This document shows, one piece after another, positions 61,870 through 64,000 of a stretch of DNA of 64,000 bases. The position numbers were made by a program, and so were the translations under genes. Origin of the DNA: Thermoanaerobaculum sp. (lineage in GTDB: Bacteria > Acidobacteriota > Thermoanaerobaculia > Multivoradales > UBA5704). Within the stretch, counting starts at the first letter, position 1. Every line of letters starts with the position of its first letter. The DNA lies in assembly GCA_021154885.1 (NCBI GenBank), contig JAJKHS010000095.1, positions 17,707-81,706 of the forward strand, written 5' to 3'. The notes under the pieces were generated by a model. It was given only the letters and a program-made list of their open reading frames with translations. It was not told where the DNA came from and searched no databases.

Positions 61870-62507
61870 CCAAAGAACCGGCGGGCCTCCTCCAGGTCCT
61901 GCGGCGTGTCGAGCTCGAAGACCTGGGCCGTGTACTCCCGGAAGAGCACGGGATCGCCGGCGTCGATCGCGCGCTGGAGGAAATTGCCGTGAGGATCGGG
62001 AGTCATGTAGCGGAAGATCCTCGGCTCGCAGACCAGGAAATTGGGAATGCTGAGCGGATGTCCCGGCTCGCGGGTCACCACCACCTCGGGCCCGGGGTCG
62101 AGGCGGAGCTTGGCCTTGAAGCGGCTCGTCCGGCAGTAGAAGAAGGACGTCACCGCTCCCTGCTCCCGGTGCGCCGCCGCCAGCTCCCGCAGCGGCGCGA
62201 GATCGGAGAACAGCATGTCACCCCCCACCCAGCAGAAGGTCTCCGGGAGAGAGCCGCGGGCGTGGTAGAGCGTCCCCAGCAACTCCTGCGGCGCCTCCTC
62301 CACCACCACCTCCAGACCCAGTGGACGAAACTCCGCCGCGAATTCCGGCCGGGTGACGACCAGCGGCTCGGCCCCGACGAGCGCGGCGATCTCCAGGAAC
62401 CGGTCGAGGAGCGTCCGGCCGCCGACCTCCAGAAGGATCTTCGGCCGGCCGCCGCTGACCGCCCGCATGCGCGTCCCCCGGCCCGCCGCGAGGATGGCCA
62501 TCTTCAT
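61866..62507 (-). CDS. Nucleotidyltransferase (sugar-phosphate/MobA-like)
   Basis: The 213-residue protein starts at ATG 62507 behind AAAGGAAG; upstream in-frame codons are not protein-like. It has the NTP-transferase signature MAILAAGRGTRMRAVSGGRPKILLEVGGRTLLDRFLE and FCWVGGDMLFSDLAPL. It activates a sugar or alditol phosphate, or a cofactor, with an NTP. It shares an operon with the RibD-like reductase, so a nucleotide-linked small molecule modified by both is likely. Cytoplasmic. Confidence 0.88.
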   Translation of the reverse strand: MKMAILAAGRGTRMRAVSGGRPKILLEVGGRTLLDRFLEIAALVGAEPLVVTRPEFAAEFRPLGLEVVVEEAPQELLGTLYHARGSLPETFCWVGGDMLFSDLAPLRELAAAHREQGAVTSFFYCRTSRFKAKLRLDPGPEVVVTREPGHPLSIPNFLVCEPRIFRYMTPDPHGNFLQRAIDAGDPVLFREYTAQVFELDTPQDLEEARRFFG

Positions 62508-62641
62508 TTTCTTCCTTTGGCGCGATCTCTCCGTCTCTTCACGACTGTGGAGCCTATCGAATTTCTCCCGCGTTCCGCATCCCATGACGGAAATCGACGC
62601 TATCATCCGCACGGTCGCGACCTGGAGGGGGGAATCCGCGC

Positions 62642-63595
62642 ATGAAGTTACAGGAAGCCGTCTCGCAGTTCCTGTTCCACTGCCGCTACGAGAAGAACCT
62701 GAGCCCCAAGACGCTGAAGGCGTACTCCATCGACCTGCGGCAGCTCGAGGAGTACCTGGCGGCGCACCTGGAGATCACCGATCTCGCGGCCGTGGACAAG
62801 ACGGCCCTGCGCGCCTACATCAAGAGCCTCTTCGGCCCGCTCAAGGAGAAGAGCGTCAAGCGCAAGGTGGCGGTTCTCAAGGCCCTCTTCCACTTCCTGG
62901 AACGGGAGGACGCCATCGCCGTCAACCCCTTCCGCAAGATGGAGGTGAGGATCAAGGAGACCCGCCGTCTGCCGCGGACCATCGCCCTGGCCGACCTGAA
63001 GCGCCTCTTCAAGCACCTCTACCGCCAGAAGAGCGACCAGGCCGACCGCGACTCCTACGCCTACCGCGCCCTGGTGCGGGACGTCGCCGTGCTGGAGATC
63101 CTCTTCTCGACCGGCGCCCGGGTGGCCGAGGTCTGCCACCTCCTGGACAAGGACGTGGACCTGCGCCGCGGCCGCGTCCGCATCCTGGGCAAGGGGGGCC
63201 GGGAGAGAATCCTCCAGCTCTGCGACGAAGAGGCCCTGACCTCCCTCCGGGACTACCGCACGCTCTGGCAGCCCGAGACGGAGGACAACGGCTACTTCTT
63301 CCACAACCGCCTGAAAGGCCGCCTCACCGAGCAGTCCGTCCGCACCATGCTCCGCCGCAGCGCCAAGGGGGCGGGGCTGGAGGGTAAGGTGACTCCCCAC
63401 ATGCTGAGGCACTCCCTGGCGACCCTCCTCCTGGAAGAAGGAGTGGACATCCGCTACATCCAGACTCTCCTGGGTCATACTTCGATAACGACGACGCAGA
63501 TCTACACGGAGGTGAGGGACGGGCATCAGCGGCGGATGCTGACGGCGCGGCATCCCAGGAGGAAGATGCGGGCGAATACCGCCTCTGACTCTTGA
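62642..63595 (+). CDS. Tyrosine recombinase (XerC/XerD-like)
   Basis: The 317-residue protein has an N-terminal SAM-like core-binding domain and the catalytic set. Arg is in STGARVAEVCHL, Lys near RILGKGGRERI, His-x-x-Arg in PHMLRHSLATLLLEEG, His in IQTLLGHTSITTTQIY and the nucleophile Tyr in that last segment. It could be the chromosome-dimer resolvase or an integrase. The downstream DNA is lower in GC and gene-poor, which would suit an integration boundary. ATG has a GGAGGGGGGAA-type site upstream. Confidence 0.9.
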   Translation: MKLQEAVSQFLFHCRYEKNLSPKTLKAYSIDLRQLEEYLAAHLEITDLAAVDKTALRAYIKSLFGPLKEKSVKRKVAVLKALFHFLEREDAIAVNPFRKMEVRIKETRRLPRTIALADLKRLFKHLYRQKSDQADRDSYAYRALVRDVAVLEILFSTGARVAEVCHLLDKDVDLRRGRVRILGKGGRERILQLCDEEALTSLRDYRTLWQPETEDNGYFFHNRLKGRLTEQSVRTMLRRSAKGAGLEGKVTPHMLRHSLATLLLEEGVDIRYIQTLLGHTSITTTQIYTEVRDGHQRRMLTARHPRRKMRANTASDS

Positions 63596-64000
63596 TGGCC
63601 TCTGAAAGGAGATCTATGGCAACCGCGAAGTTGAGACCTCGGCACGCAGATCCAGGACGGGCAGGGCGGATACTGACGTCACGAGCATCCCAATCAGGAA
63701 GATGCGTAGTGAGCTGAGAGAACGTGGTCGCACACTTAGTGGAATGGTAGTGGACCATACCCGAGGAGCTAGAGCGCCGTTCTCTGGTTCTGGGACTCTA
63801 ATCACCCGCTCGGGGCGCGCGTTGGACACTGATTTCAATCCCTTTGTATTCCGTCTATGACAATTCTGTGAGCTTCAATGTCTTCATTCCGATAACACGC
63901 TCCCCCTTTCGCAAGAAGCACCAACTGTGTTATAATTAACCTTAGGCTGAAGGTACTTGAATCCATCGCAAAACATGGATAACTATAAATTATCCCTCAA
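63596..64000. other. 405-bp lower-GC stretch without a confirmed gene
   Basis: GC content falls clearly toward the window end (AT-rich from about 63840). There is a TATAAT at 63931-63936 pointing right, perhaps the promoter of a gene beyond the window. I see no tRNA, attachment duplication or insertion sequence end. Confidence 0.6.
63616..63717 (+). CDS. Possible small peptide gene with a strong ribosome site
   Basis: ATG 63616 follows AAAGGAGATCT and opens a 33-codon frame rich in Arg and Ala (MATAKLRPRHADPGRAG at the start) that stops at 63717. The ribosome site is as good as those of real genes here, but the product is short, basic and without a recognisable pattern. It could also be the broken start of a longer gene. 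Confidence 0.3.
   Translation: MATAKLRPRHADPGRAGRILTSRASQSGRCVVS

Noticed and set aside
63760..63840. Possible tRNA downstream of the recombinase
   Set aside because: No T-loop GGTTCRA or cloverleaf could be built.

Overview
The window reads as chromosomal DNA of a high-GC Gram-negative bacterium. It has outer-membrane beta-barrels, an SLBB export protein, a TonB/ExbB/ExbD system, lipoproteins and a LolC/E-type permease. The mix of many secreted TPR proteins, HPr-kinase-like/PqqD pairs, a gingipain-like C25 protease, a c-di-GMP-I riboswitch and probable selenoproteins fits Acidobacteriota (Thermoanaerobaculia/Holophagae-like) best. That placement is an inference from gene content; no rRNA or tRNA was seen.

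Layout. 1-3.8 kb: the 3' part of a PAS-GAF histidine kinase gene and a lytic transglycosylase. 4.0-7.6 kb: a tightly coupled three-gene cassette (two unrecognised proteins plus a KGGVGR-type ParA-like ATPase) that looks acquired. 7.8-9.6 kb: an M23 peptidase and two tandem genes for secreted six-cysteine mini-proteins, one of them missed by a simple ORF scan. 9.9-12.5 kb: sulfate activation (sat-cysC fusion and cysQ). 12.6-28.7 kb: an exopolysaccharide locus with PHP phosphatase, tyrosine autokinase, Wza-like exporter, beta-barrel, two O-antigen-ligase-like proteins and TPR partners. It runs into an operon of S24/S26-like peptidase, HPr-kinase-like protein, PqqD-like protein and radical SAM/SPASM enzyme.

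28.7-34 kb: a sigma-54-type promoter and c-di-GMP-I riboswitch ahead of a secreted protein, then a lasso-peptide-like operon. That operon has a 24-codon leader-like precursor with almost no core, PqqD-like B1, B2 protease, HPr-kinase-like protein and nucleotidyltransferase, but no cyclase. 34-42.5 kb: C25 protease, DUF190/FluC fluoride exporter, DUF1990, methyltransferase and APC permease. 43-46.2 kb: TPR lipoprotein-TonB-ExbB-ExbD-ExbD operon ending at a terminator. 46.3-52 kb: a TPR protein, a TPR/double cyclic-nucleotide-binding protein, an FtsX-type permease, carA and a secreted protein.

52.1-56.1 kb: an ABC importer with two tandem substrate-binding proteins, each interrupted by TGA at the same conserved position (U-HLT-C). 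I read both as selenocysteine proteins. 56.2-59.1 kb: methylmalonyl-CoA epimerase, MeaB GTPase and acyl-CoA dehydrogenase. 59.3-62.5 kb: a TrpD-like transferase with an unknown partner, a RibD-C reductase and a nucleotidyltransferase. 62.6 kb to the end: a tyrosine recombinase followed by about 400 bp of lower-GC DNA. Most genes sit in operons joined by 4-bp stop/start overlaps. A family of hairpins built from 9-bp GGGACNNCA units recurs at three intergenic sites.
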